DNA of 64,000 nt. Source: DATIXJ01 sp963714795 (lineage in GTDB: Bacteria; Bacteroidota; Ignavibacteria; UBA10030; SZUA-254). The DNA lies in NCBI GenBank assembly GCA_963714795.1, contig CAVQPS010000009.1:682001-746000 (forward strand), given 5' to 3'. The notes below the pieces were generated by a model. The model had not been told where the DNA came from, searched no databases, and saw nothing but the letters and a program-made list of their open reading frames with translations. Position numbers and translations under genes: made by a program. Every line of letters begins with the position of its first letter. Positions within the stretch are counted from its first letter, which is position 1. Positions 1 to 8,395 of the stretch are shown one piece after another.

Positions 1-1165
1 TTTTGTGGGAATTCGGTGATTTCTCGGAATATTGTTGTACGAGCGAAACAATCTTGTCGAGATCGATCATGTCGATACATTCGAGGTGATAGGGACACGT
101 TTTTTTCCAGCATGGTGCACATTCGAGTCCATGCGGAATAAGTTTCTCGCCGCGGTCATACAGCTCGATTTCCGTCCAGCAGGAAAGACCGAACCAGGCG
201 ATCACATATTTTTTTAGTGCGATGGCAAGATGCATGCCGAAGCTGTCGCCGGTGACAACTGTATCGCAAATGTCGATAAAGCATGCACCTTTTCTCATTC
301 CTTCTGTTGTCGGCGTCGAAATAATTTTCTTCCGGATTTCCGGGCGAAGTGACTCAACAATCGTCGTATTGCGTTCCGTATCTTCTTTCCCTCCGAGGAG
401 GACAATTCGCAATCGATCATCATTCGCCAACGTGTTAATCAATTGAACATGTTGTTCGATGGTCATTTTCTTGTTCGGAAACAGTGTCGAACATCCGGTA
501 TTGAATCCGACATATTTTTTGGCTGGATCGTATTGAATGGATGATTTATATTCTTCGATAAAGCGGCGTTCATCATCGGTGAAAGAAAATGTATATTCGT
601 CGCGCCGGTATTCCAGTTCGAATGTTTCATGAAGAATGTCGATACCGGTGCGCATGTTCGTTCTGAATTTCAGTTCATCATCGTTGCCCATCCGATAATT
701 ATAAACGGCGCCGTCGTTTGCCGGAACAATTTTCCCATCTTCATTCAACAAAAACCCGAGTTTGGTTTGCGCTCTGATTTCGTTAGCAAATGAACAGGCA
801 TAATCCGTTTTATCCGCATTCATCAAATAATCGAACGTGATGTTGCGAAGAATCATCCGGTGTTCATCATTCCAAACAAAGACGCGATCGATCAACGGAT
901 TATTGAATAAAATTTTCTCCGCGTTTCCCATCGTCATCCAATAAATCGTGCTGACGGGAAATTTCCGTTTGATAGCAGGCAGGATGGAAGTATTTGCCAG
1001 TACACTGCCCAATGCGTCGAGAGAGATAATAAGAATTTTGGTTCCGAGCTGATGTTCCGGCGTATCGCGCTGACAGCCGAGTTCTAAACACTTTGCAGAG
1101 GAAAAGCAGGGCTTATATCCTGAAAAGTTTTTACATCGGGGAATTATCAATGAGGAAAATTTCAT
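1..1165 (-). CDS. Glycosyltransferase family 9 (heptosyltransferase-like), 3' end cut by window edge
   Basis: The reverse strand is open from an ATG at 1165 to the left edge, about 388 codons with no stop. The C-terminal half carries the family-9 hallmark around D-T-V-V-T-G-D-S-F-G followed by W-F-G-L, the nucleotide-sugar binding region of ADP-heptose:LPS heptosyltransferases. These cytoplasmic or membrane-associated enzymes add sugars to lipopolysaccharide core or related glycans. A Cys-rich segment (C-A-P-C-W...C-P...C) follows, as in many GT9 proteins. The N-terminus has four more cysteines at residues 11, 20, 26 and 31 ahead of the first Rossmann strand (K-I-L-I-I-S-L-D-A-L-G), which is less usual. 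The donor and acceptor sugars cannot be told. The missing C-terminus is probably short. Confidence 0.85.
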   Translation of the reverse strand, partial: MKFSSLIIPRCKNFSGYKPCFSSAKCLELGCQRDTPEHQLGTKILIISLDALGSVLANTSILPAIKRKFPVSTIYWMTMGNAEKILFNNPLIDRVFVWNDEHRMILRNITFDYLMNADKTDYACSFANEIRAQTKLGFLLNEDGKIVPANDGAVYNYRMGNDDELKFRTNMRTGIDILHETFELEYRRDEYTFSFTDDERRFIEEYKSSIQYDPAKKYVGFNTGCSTLFPNKKMTIEQHVQLINTLANDDRLRIVLLGGKEDTERNTTIVESLRPEIRKKIISTPTTEGMRKGACFIDICDTVVTGDSFGMHLAIALKKYVIAWFGLSCWTEIELYDRGEKLIPHGLECAPCWKKTCPYHLECIDMIDLDKIVSLVQQYSEKSPNSHK

Positions 1166-1388
1166 CGATCTGATTCCTTATCGATGACCGGCACGTTTTG
1201 GGCAAGGAGAATGTTATTCATAAATTTTCATCAAATTTGTAAAATCCTGGTGAAGCAACATCAAAATATGGTATTTTTAAAGATTTACCAAACCGAATAA
1301 AGTTTGTATTTTGCGGGGCTATTCAATACATTAATACTGTTTCAACGGGTGATTGTATAAACGAAATATCCTCTGATAAACAAACTTC

Positions 1389-2672
1389 ATGGATCAACTT
1401 ACACAACTACAGGAAGAAAATCAACGCTTACGGAAAGCGGTTGACGAGCTTTCTATTCTGAACGAGCTTGCCCGTGTGATCAGCTCGACAATGAATCTGG
1501 ACGGTGTTATTGAAAGCGTCGTCAAACGATCGGTGCGGGCAATTCACGGACAGCAGGGAATGATCACGCTCGTAGATGAACAAACGCCGACCGAAATGAA
1601 AACGCTCATTCGCGCGCAGAACTCCACGTCCGACCAGGAACAATTTCATCTCAATCAGAATATTCTCGGCTGGATGTTGATCAACAAGAAACCGCTTCTT
1701 GCCAACGATTTGAAATCCGATCCCCGTTTTGCCGGTGTGAGGGCAGATGGAGATTTTCGCTCGCTGCTCTGTGTTCCGCTCCTTGTCAAAAACCGGCTGG
1801 TCGGCATTTTGGCCGTCTTCGATAAAACGGACGGAATTGGCTTCACAGAGGATGACAAGCGGCTGCTTTCTATTATCGCGGCGCAATCGGGACAAATTCT
1901 TGAAAATGCCCGTCTCTATGAACAGGAAAAATCATTGATCGTCATGCAGGAAGAAGTGAAGCTTGCGTCGAAAATTCAATTCGAGCTCCTTCCGCGCGAG
2001 TCGCCGAAAGTGCCCGGTTATGAAATAGCCGGAAAAAGTATTCCGGCACAGGTCGTTGGCGGTGATTATTTTGATTTTATTCCGATCGATGACAGGCGGA
2101 TTGCGATTGGACTCGGCGATGTATCCGGAAAAGGATTACCGGCGTCGTTGCTGATGGCGAATCTCCAGGCGACGTTGCGGGGTCAAACACTGGGAATGAC
2201 TTCCGCGAAGGAATGCATTGCGCGGTCCAACACGTTATTATATCAGAGCACGAGCAGTGAAAAATTTGTTACGCTGTTCTACGGTATTTTGGATCATGGA
2301 TCTCACGAGATGCGTTTCTGCAACGCCGGACACGATCCGCCGTTCCTCCTTTCCGATGGGAAAGATCCGGTTCGTTTGAAAGCCGGCGGTATTGTTCTGA
2401 GCATTATGGACCAGTTTCCGTTTTCCGAGGATTCTGTTCATTTTGAACCGGGAGATGTTCTTGTTGTCTATTCCGATGGCGTTCCGGAAGCGATGAATTC
2501 TTCCAAAGAACAATTCGGAGAAGACCACTTATGTGAATTGTTACTCCAGCATCGTTCGCGATCCGCGTCGGAGATTATCGATGTTGTGGTTTCGGCCGTG
2601 AGACAGCATGCCGGACCATGGCCTCAATCGGACGACATTACCATGATTGTCGTAAAACGGAATCCCGTGTAA
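1389..2672 (+). CDS. GAF domain + SpoIIE/PP2C-type serine phosphatase (RsbU-like)
   Basis: 427 residues. A short N-terminal coiled coil (about 1-30) leads into a GAF sensor domain (about 25-180), then a PP2C-type phosphatase of the SpoIIE/RsbU class (about 195-425). Metal-binding motifs are intact: G-G-D-Y-F-D near 224, G-D-V-S-G-K-G, N-A-G-H-D-P-P, Y-S-D-G-V and S-D-D-I-T. Such proteins usually dephosphorylate an anti-anti-sigma factor in a partner-switching cascade, with the GAF domain sensing a small ligand. No RsbV/RsbW-like partner is encoded nearby, so the substrate lies elsewhere. It is the first gene of a co-directional set and has a close paralogue at 3557-5260. No strong ribosome site precedes the ATG. 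Confidence 0.9.
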   Translation: MDQLTQLQEENQRLRKAVDELSILNELARVISSTMNLDGVIESVVKRSVRAIHGQQGMITLVDEQTPTEMKTLIRAQNSTSDQEQFHLNQNILGWMLINKKPLLANDLKSDPRFAGVRADGDFRSLLCVPLLVKNRLVGILAVFDKTDGIGFTEDDKRLLSIIAAQSGQILENARLYEQEKSLIVMQEEVKLASKIQFELLPRESPKVPGYEIAGKSIPAQVVGGDYFDFIPIDDRRIAIGLGDVSGKGLPASLLMANLQATLRGQTLGMTSAKECIARSNTLLYQSTSSEKFVTLFYGILDHGSHEMRFCNAGHDPPFLLSDGKDPVRLKAGGIVLSIMDQFPFSEDSVHFEPGDVLVVYSDGVPEAMNSSKEQFGEDHLCELLLQHRSRSASEIIDVVVSAVRQHAGPWPQSDDITMIVVKRNPV

Positions 2673-2732
2673 AGTATATTCGCTTTCGTCTGTTTCTAAT
2701 GGATAGTTTATTGGTGGGAAAGGAATAATATC

Positions 2733-3491
2733 ATGTATATGCGCTTTGTTCATTTGAACGTCAAACCGGATGCAATAAGCAAGTTGCGCCCGCTGTATGA
2801 ACAGCAGATTGTGCCCGTTCTTCATCAGAGACCCGGATGCCTTTTTGCCGGGCTTGTCCAGGGAGTTGCTCATGCCAACGAATGTATTTCGATGACATTA
2901 TGGGATTCTCCCCGACATGCCGAAGAATACGAACGCAGCGGAGTCTTTGCAAAACTTCTCCATGATATTCAACCGTACCTTGCCGATTCTTCCGAGTGGA
3001 AAATTCATCTTGCGCAGGATTTAACAGTGCAGTACGAGCTCGTTCCGGAAGAACCGGTTGTCAAGGCGTATAACGTTTCAACGCAGAAACCGGAGGATAT
3101 GCTCTCGTCGACCAATTCCGGCGGATTGTATGTACGTATCGTTTCTCCGCAGCTTCGGGAAGGAAAAGTGGAAGAATTCCGGCGAATTTATAACACGGAA
3201 ATGCTTCCCCGTCTTCGGGCCGTCAAAGGTTGCCGTTATGCCGCAATCATTGAGCATGTGACCGAACCGGAAAAACTCATATCCATCAGCATTTGGAATA
3301 GCAAACAGGATGCTGATGATTATGAAGTCAGCGGCGTGTTTGACGAATTGACGGAAAAAGTGAAACATACATTTTCCGAAATCTATCAATGGAAAATGCA
3401 ACTTGAACAGGAAACGGGAAAACCGGTGACAACAAGCGCCGAGATGACCGTGGAAGGGTACAGCATCGTTGCCGGACAAAGCTTTTTATGA
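2733..3491 (+). CDS. Tandem ABM-like (antibiotic biosynthesis monooxygenase fold) protein
   Basis: 252 residues made of two similar halves (about 1-95 and 130-235). Each has the ferredoxin-like ABM pattern: an R-x-V/H start strand, a P-x-L/Q helix, a central G-C-x-x-A strand, then S-I/M-x-x-W followed by a helix with Y-E-x-S-G-V-F. ABM-fold proteins include quinol and heme monooxygenases and many uncharacterised small-molecule binders. No catalytic set can be assigned here. The gene sits between two GAF/SpoIIE phosphatases, 60 bp after the first and overlapping the longest reading of the second. A sensing or redox role in the same pathway is therefore plausible, but this is inference. A G-G-A-A-A-G-G-A-like ribosome site precedes the ATG. 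Confidence 0.75.
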   Translation: MYMRFVHLNVKPDAISKLRPLYEQQIVPVLHQRPGCLFAGLVQGVAHANECISMTLWDSPRHAEEYERSGVFAKLLHDIQPYLADSSEWKIHLAQDLTVQYELVPEEPVVKAYNVSTQKPEDMLSSTNSGGLYVRIVSPQLREGKVEEFRRIYNTEMLPRLRAVKGCRYAAIIEHVTEPEKLISISIWNSKQDADDYEVSGVFDELTEKVKHTFSEIYQWKMQLEQETGKPVTTSAEMTVEGYSIVAGQSFL

Positions 3492-3556
3492 TCGATGAAT
3501 GCGGCACATACGTTCTCAACCGGAATTTTTATTTTGCGGAAGGACATGTCTCTCCG

Positions 3557-5260
3557 ATGACGACGCCTATCATCGACCGGTTGCGGCATAATATTCTCTT
3601 CGAGAACATCGACGATAGAATGTTTCACGCGGTGAAACAGAAACTGCAGGAACGCCGTTATCGTTCGGATGAAATAATCCTTGAAGATGAAAGCAACGGC
3701 AGTGAGTTGTTTTTAATTGCCGACGGGCGGGTACGTATTCTGAAAAAAGGACGGTTCAGCGAAGAGAAACTGCTCGCTCTTCTTCATCCGGGAGATTTTT
3801 TTGGAGAACTGGAGCTGGTCGATGGGCGACCGCGATCCGCCCGGGTCGTTGCGATGGATGATTGTGTTACCTATTCGTTGCAAAAACGTGACTTTGAAAA
3901 ACTTTTGGAAGAAAGTCATCCGTTCGCGATACGTCTCCTGCAGGTGCTCAGTATCCGGCTACGATCATTGAACAACCATTTCGTGAGCGAACTTGAGCGG
4001 AATGCACAACGCTCCGCCGCAGAACTCAATAAGCTGGAACGGCTCATCGAAGCATCCAAGGTTCTGAACTCAACCCTCGATCTCGATAAACTACTCGACG
4101 TTATTTTAGAGACAGCATTGAAAATTGTCAATGGCGACCGGGGAACGGTTTATCTTCTGGATGACGTGAAACAGGAATTGTGGTCGAAAGTGTTCACCGG
4201 TTCGGAAGTCGTCACCATCCGTCTTCCTGTGGGTAAAGGGATAGCGGGATATGTTGCTGCTACCGGTGATACGTTAAATATTACCGATGCCTATCTGGAC
4301 CCGCGGTTTAATCCTGAAGTCGACAAAAGAACCGGATATCATACCGATACGATCCTGTGTATGCCGATGAACAATAAAGACGGAAAAATCATCGGTGTCT
4401 TTCAACTACTAAATAAACGGAACGGAATATTTACGCGGGATGATGAAAGCTTTATCGCTGCACTGTCCGTGCATGCTGCAATCGCCATCGAGAATGCCCG
4501 GCTCTATGAAGAAGAAAAAGCTCTGCTTCGTATGCGGGAAGAAGTCCGGCTTGCGGCAAAAATTCAGCAGGAATTATTGCCGAACAGAATTCCGCAGGTT
4601 GCCGGCTACAATATCGCAGGCCAGTCGATCCCGGCACAAATGGTTGGGGGCGACTCGTACGATTGTATGCCGATTGATGAGCACCGGGTGGCAATTTGTC
4701 TCGGGGATGTTTCCGGGAAGGGACTGCCGGCAGCTTTACTGATGGCAAATGTTCAGGCAACATTGCGCGCTCAAACCATGACGAACGTTACCGCCAAAGA
4801 ATGCGTGTCTCGTTCCAATAAACTTCTCTTTCACAGCACCAGTTCGGAAAAATTTGTCACGTTGTTTTACGGAATCCTCGATGCGGACCGGCATCAATTG
4901 AGTTTTTCGAATGCCGGACACGATCACCCGATCGTGTATTCATCCAACAAAAAAATTCATCGGCTGAAAACCGGCGGTATCGTTTTGGGGATTATGGAAT
5001 ATTATCCGTTTGAACAGGAATCGATCGCTCTGCAGCCGGGCGATGTCATGGTGATTTATTCCGACGGTGTTGCCGAGGCGATGAATGCACAACAGGAACA
5101 ATTCGGCGAAGAGCGGCTTATCGGTGTCATCAAAAAAAATCGCCGCAAAGATGCACAAGAAATTATCGAGCAAATTCTGTCGGCGGTGCAACTTCATACC
5201 GGCGATTATCCCCAGTATGATGATATGACTCTTCTTGTTCTGAAACGGAACGAAAAATAA
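3557..5260 (+). CDS. Cyclic-nucleotide-binding + GAF + SpoIIE/PP2C phosphatase
   Basis: A three-domain regulator. A cNMP-binding barrel (first ~130 residues, with the F-G-E-L-E-L-V-D-G-R-P-R-S-A phosphate-binding cassette) has no DNA-binding HTH. A GAF domain with the motif G-I-A-G-Y-V-A follows, then a SpoIIE-type phosphatase with G-G-D-S-Y-D, G-D-V-S-G-K-G, N-A-G-H-D and Y-S-D-G-V intact. The phosphatase half closely resembles that of the gene at 1389, so the two probably arose by duplication. The frame is open from an ATG at 3488 that overlaps the upstream stop as ATGA. I prefer the ATG at 3557 because it begins right at the barrel and has an A-A-G-G-A upstream, but coupling from 3488 cannot be excluded. 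The likely role is to integrate a cyclic nucleotide and a GAF ligand into phosphatase output. Confidence 0.88.
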   Translation: MTTPIIDRLRHNILFENIDDRMFHAVKQKLQERRYRSDEIILEDESNGSELFLIADGRVRILKKGRFSEEKLLALLHPGDFFGELELVDGRPRSARVVAMDDCVTYSLQKRDFEKLLEESHPFAIRLLQVLSIRLRSLNNHFVSELERNAQRSAAELNKLERLIEASKVLNSTLDLDKLLDVILETALKIVNGDRGTVYLLDDVKQELWSKVFTGSEVVTIRLPVGKGIAGYVAATGDTLNITDAYLDPRFNPEVDKRTGYHTDTILCMPMNNKDGKIIGVFQLLNKRNGIFTRDDESFIAALSVHAAIAIENARLYEEEKALLRMREEVRLAAKIQQELLPNRIPQVAGYNIAGQSIPAQMVGGDSYDCMPIDEHRVAICLGDVSGKGLPAALLMANVQATLRAQTMTNVTAKECVSRSNKLLFHSTSSEKFVTLFYGILDADRHQLSFSNAGHDHPIVYSSNKKIHRLKTGGIVLGIMEYYPFEQESIALQPGDVMVIYSDGVAEAMNAQQEQFGEERLIGVIKKNRRKDAQEIIEQILSAVQLHTGDYPQYDDMTLLVLKRNEK

Positions 5261-5271
5261 TCTCCGCCGGC

Positions 5272-5288
5272 TCACGATCTTGTCGTGA
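5272..5288. terminator. Small hairpin between convergent genes
   Basis: TCACGA and TCGTGA form a 6-bp stem with a 5-base loop in the 52-bp gap between the convergent phosphatase and DUF2721 genes. There is no clear T-run, so its role as a terminator is weakly supported. Confidence 0.3.
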
Positions 5289-5312
5289 TGATGTTATTCT
5301 TCTCCGCGTACT

Positions 5313-5780
5313 TCAATGAGCACAATACTGATATGTGCGATGAATCTCCACTCCGGAAAATACGATGCCGATGAAGACGGCAAGCATGCCGGTAACAAAG
5401 ATGATGAATGGCAGCATTCTGAGAAACTCCGTGCTCACGAAAAGATTAACGGCAATTGCCGCCGATGTGAGGACGAATAATCCGATTGCACTTTGCAGGG
5501 ATAAGATGGCATTGCGGACAAATCGGCATCGGATGAGAAGCTCCTCGGTTTGTTTTGTGATGCTCATCAGTCGGGCGTTATCGGTATAACTTAAGTCTCC
5601 CTTTTCGCCGAGACTACGGGCGTACCGTCGTTTCTCATCATTGATTAACCGGATGCGGTTCACGATATTGGAATAGCGGTTGGTTAATCCCAGCAGCAAT
5701 AAACCGACTGCCGATATTCCCAGTGCGGGAGCAAGAATTGCTTGAATTGCCTGTATTGCAGTAACGGTTGGTTCTGGCAT
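5313..5780 (-). CDS. DUF2721 family membrane protein
   Basis: 155 residues with one hydrophobic segment near 13-32, a long charged stretch containing N-R-Y-x-x-I-V-N-R-I-R, and two more hydrophobic segments near 88-112 and 118-142. This layout matches the DUF2721 family of small bacterial inner-membrane proteins, which have no assigned function. The gene is transcribed towards the phosphatase unit and is not part of it. Its upstream region is shared with the divergent exported-protein unit that starts at 5869. Confidence 0.8.
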   Translation of the reverse strand: MPEPTVTAIQAIQAILAPALGISAVGLLLLGLTNRYSNIVNRIRLINDEKRRYARSLGEKGDLSYTDNARLMSITKQTEELLIRCRFVRNAILSLQSAIGLFVLTSAAIAVNLFVSTEFLRMLPFIIFVTGMLAVFIGIVFSGVEIHRTYQYCAH

Positions 5781-5868
5781 TTTTATTATTCTTAACGAAA
5801 TGATATTTTGGATACAATGTAAAAATTTTCATATTAACATGAAACCCTGAACATATAAATTATTGAAG

Positions 5869-6775
5869 ATGCATATGATGCTGAAATATTTTTTCCTGAT
5901 GTTGTTGGTCATCATGTTTATCGTTACGACAGTGTACGGCGGTGGTCATGTTATTATTGTCGTTATCGATGGAGCGCGGTATTCCGAAACCTTCGGTGCG
6001 CAAGACAAATATATTCCTGTGATGTGGAATAGTCTCCGGACGCAGGGCACCATCTTTACCAACATGCGCAACGAAGGAAAAACATCAACCTGTCCCGGGC
6101 ATTCTGCCATGCTAACCGGCGAATGGCAGTATATTGTGAATGATGGAACGGAGCGGCCGCACAGCCCGACCATCTTCGAATATTTTCGCAAACAGACAGC
6201 CCTTCCCGCCCAATCGTGTTTCGTGGTTTCCGGTAAAAAGAAATTGAATGTATTAACATACGGTACCGACCAACACTACGGTGCTGCCTACGGGGCATCG
6301 TTCGTTTTCGGCGACACGAGTGATATTGAAACGTGGGAAAAAGTTTCGCAGACGATCGATCAGATATCATCCGCAATTGATGATCGTCAATTTACCGCAG
6401 GTCGATCTGTACGGGCACGAAAATAATTGGAATGCATACGTCGGCGCGATTCACCGGGCGGACAGTATTGTCGGCTTGCTCTGGAATAAAATTCAATCCG
6501 ATTCGGTGTACCGGAATACCACAACGTTATTTGTGACGAACGATCACGGCCGTCACGATGACCAACATGGCGGTTTCCGTGATCATGGAGATGCGTGTGA
6601 AGGCTGCCGGCATATTATGTTGATGGCGTTGGGTCCGAATTTTGCCGGTAATGCCGTCGTTGCGGATACAACATTGCAGGTCGACCTCGCTCCGACCGCA
6701 GGGTATCTCGTGGGGATCAAGATTCCTCCGGTTCTGGGAAAAAACATTCTGGAAAAACAATTTCAACACCGTTGA
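5869..6775 (+). pseudogene. Exported alkaline-phosphatase/sulfatase-superfamily protein, split by one frameshift
   Basis: The first frame (to 6426) gives a signal peptide and the N-terminal half of a type I phosphodiesterase/sulfatase-like protein, with a metal-site aspartate (V-V-I-D-G-A-R, residue 34) and the nucleophile region K-T-S-T-C-P-G-H-S-A-M-L. The second frame (from about 6360) continues with Y-H-P-Q-L-M-I-V-N-L-P, V-D-L-Y-G-H and T-N-D-H-G-R-H, the second half of the metal site. The frames join smoothly if one base is dropped between 6357 and 6368, next to a GATCGATC-like run. The restored protein is about 300 residues. All expected metal ligands are present across both frames, so a sequencing indel is as likely as a real lesion. 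The stop overlaps the next ATG as TGATG. An ATG at 5869 is preferred to the in-frame TTG at 5863. Confidence 0.75.
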
Positions 6776-8395
6776 TGAAGAAGATCTGCGGGTTTGTTGC
6801 TCTTCTACTTTTCCTTTCCAGCAATTTGTTTGCACAAATTCCGGAAATTTCCATTACTATTTCTCATGATGATTCGCTGGAATTGTATTCACGCGATGTA
6901 TTCAGCAACGATTATCTCAAAGCGTCATTTTCATGCGGAGGGGAACAGTGGAAGAAAACCGAGTTGCGATTCAAAGGGCGATCGAACCGGCCTTGGCCTA
7001 AAAAATCATTCCGGATAAAATTTCCGGAGGATCATCTCTTCCATGGAGCACATGAAATTAATCTTAATGCGATGTATCTCGACAGATCGTTTCTCCGCGA
7101 GAAACTTTCCTGGATGCTGTTTGAGGATCTTCATGTATTGGCTCCGCACGCGATGTACGTTCGCCTTCTGATCAACAATAATCTGCAGGGATTATATCTT
7201 CTTGTCGATCACGTCGATAAATATTTTCTTCCGCAACACAAAAAGAAGAACCAGGTTGCTCTCTACGAAGCCGACAGTAAATATGCCCTTGGCGATTTGA
7301 CCGAAGAACCGGAGAAATTATTGAAGATGTATTATTCCAAACATGCCGGCGAAGATAATTTTGATGATCTTGCAATCGCTGATTTCCACATTGAACACAA
7401 CCCCCGATTCATTGTTCGAACAAACTATGAATCGGATATTCGACATGCAAAGCGTTTATAACTGGTTTACCGGAAATATTCTGACCATGAACGGCGATTC
7501 GTACAGTAAAAATTATTATCTCTATAAAGACGACTCCGTTACGCTCGGGAAATGGATGATCATTCCGTGGGATTATGATCTGACCTTCGGTGTCAGCGGC
7601 GATCCTGCCATGCCGGTTGAAACGACATTGTTGAATGACGGGTTCGGGTACACATTTCCGCCGTTGATGGGATTGCGGAATGTTCTGAAAGACCGATTAT
7701 GGAAAACATCTTCGATGAGGGAACATTTACGCCGCTCTGTCGATATTGCACTGCACTATTTTTTTAATGACGAACTGATGGATCGGCGTATTGATAGTCT
7801 CGTCATGATGATTCAAGCGGAAGTGGAGCGGGATCCTCAAAAACGGGGAACAATGCAGGATTTTTTTGAAACGAAAGAGGCACTAAAGTATTTTGTTACT
7901 GCCCGGAGACAATATCTTCTCAAAACATTCATCCATCGGCCGGAAGGGTTGTTCAACGATGTTACACTTTCAGTCAAGAGGGGTTGGAACTATTTTGTCG
8001 GCCTTGACGGAAGACAAATTGCAAAGTTGTGGTTTCCCGATGTGAGCGGATTGGATAGCGTGCGCGTTGTTGCCCATCCCGGTGTGTTGCCCCCGAATAT
8101 CGGATTGGATAGCAACCGGTGCGTCAGGCGATGGATACAAATAGAAACCTTTCCCCCTTCTGCCAAATTTCAGGCAAATTTCGAATGGATGTATCATGAT
8201 CTCTCATCGAAAGATCGGGAAGTTCAACCGGGCGTGACGGACGAACACGCGCTTCGGTGTTTTTGGTACGATGGGACAACGTGGAAGCCGACTGTTGGGT
8301 CCGAAATCAATCCGGTGTCGAATACAGTAAAGGTTGTGCTTATTACGGAAGAATTTTGTAATCATGGGAAGTATTTTGCCGTTAAAATGCCGTAA
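6775..8395 (+). pseudogene. Exported CotH-like kinase-fold protein, split by one frameshift
   Basis: The first frame (to 7461) has a signal peptide ending in L-F-A-Q and a CotH N-lobe (E-L-R-F-K-G-R-S-N-R...K-S-F-R-I-K-F). The second frame carries the core N-Y-Y-L-Y-K-D-D...W-D-Y-D-L-T-F-G. CotH proteins are atypical kinase-fold proteins; spore CotH phosphorylates coat proteins, and bacterial homologues are often secreted with unknown targets. The break lies in a run of five C at 7401-7405. With four C the reading continues as E-H-N-P-D-S-L-F-E-Q-T-M-N-R-I-F-D, giving about 540 residues. A homopolymer error is the simplest reading. A C-terminal extension of about 150 residues after the kinase-like core is unassigned. 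The gene is coupled to both neighbours by overlaps. Confidence 0.78.
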
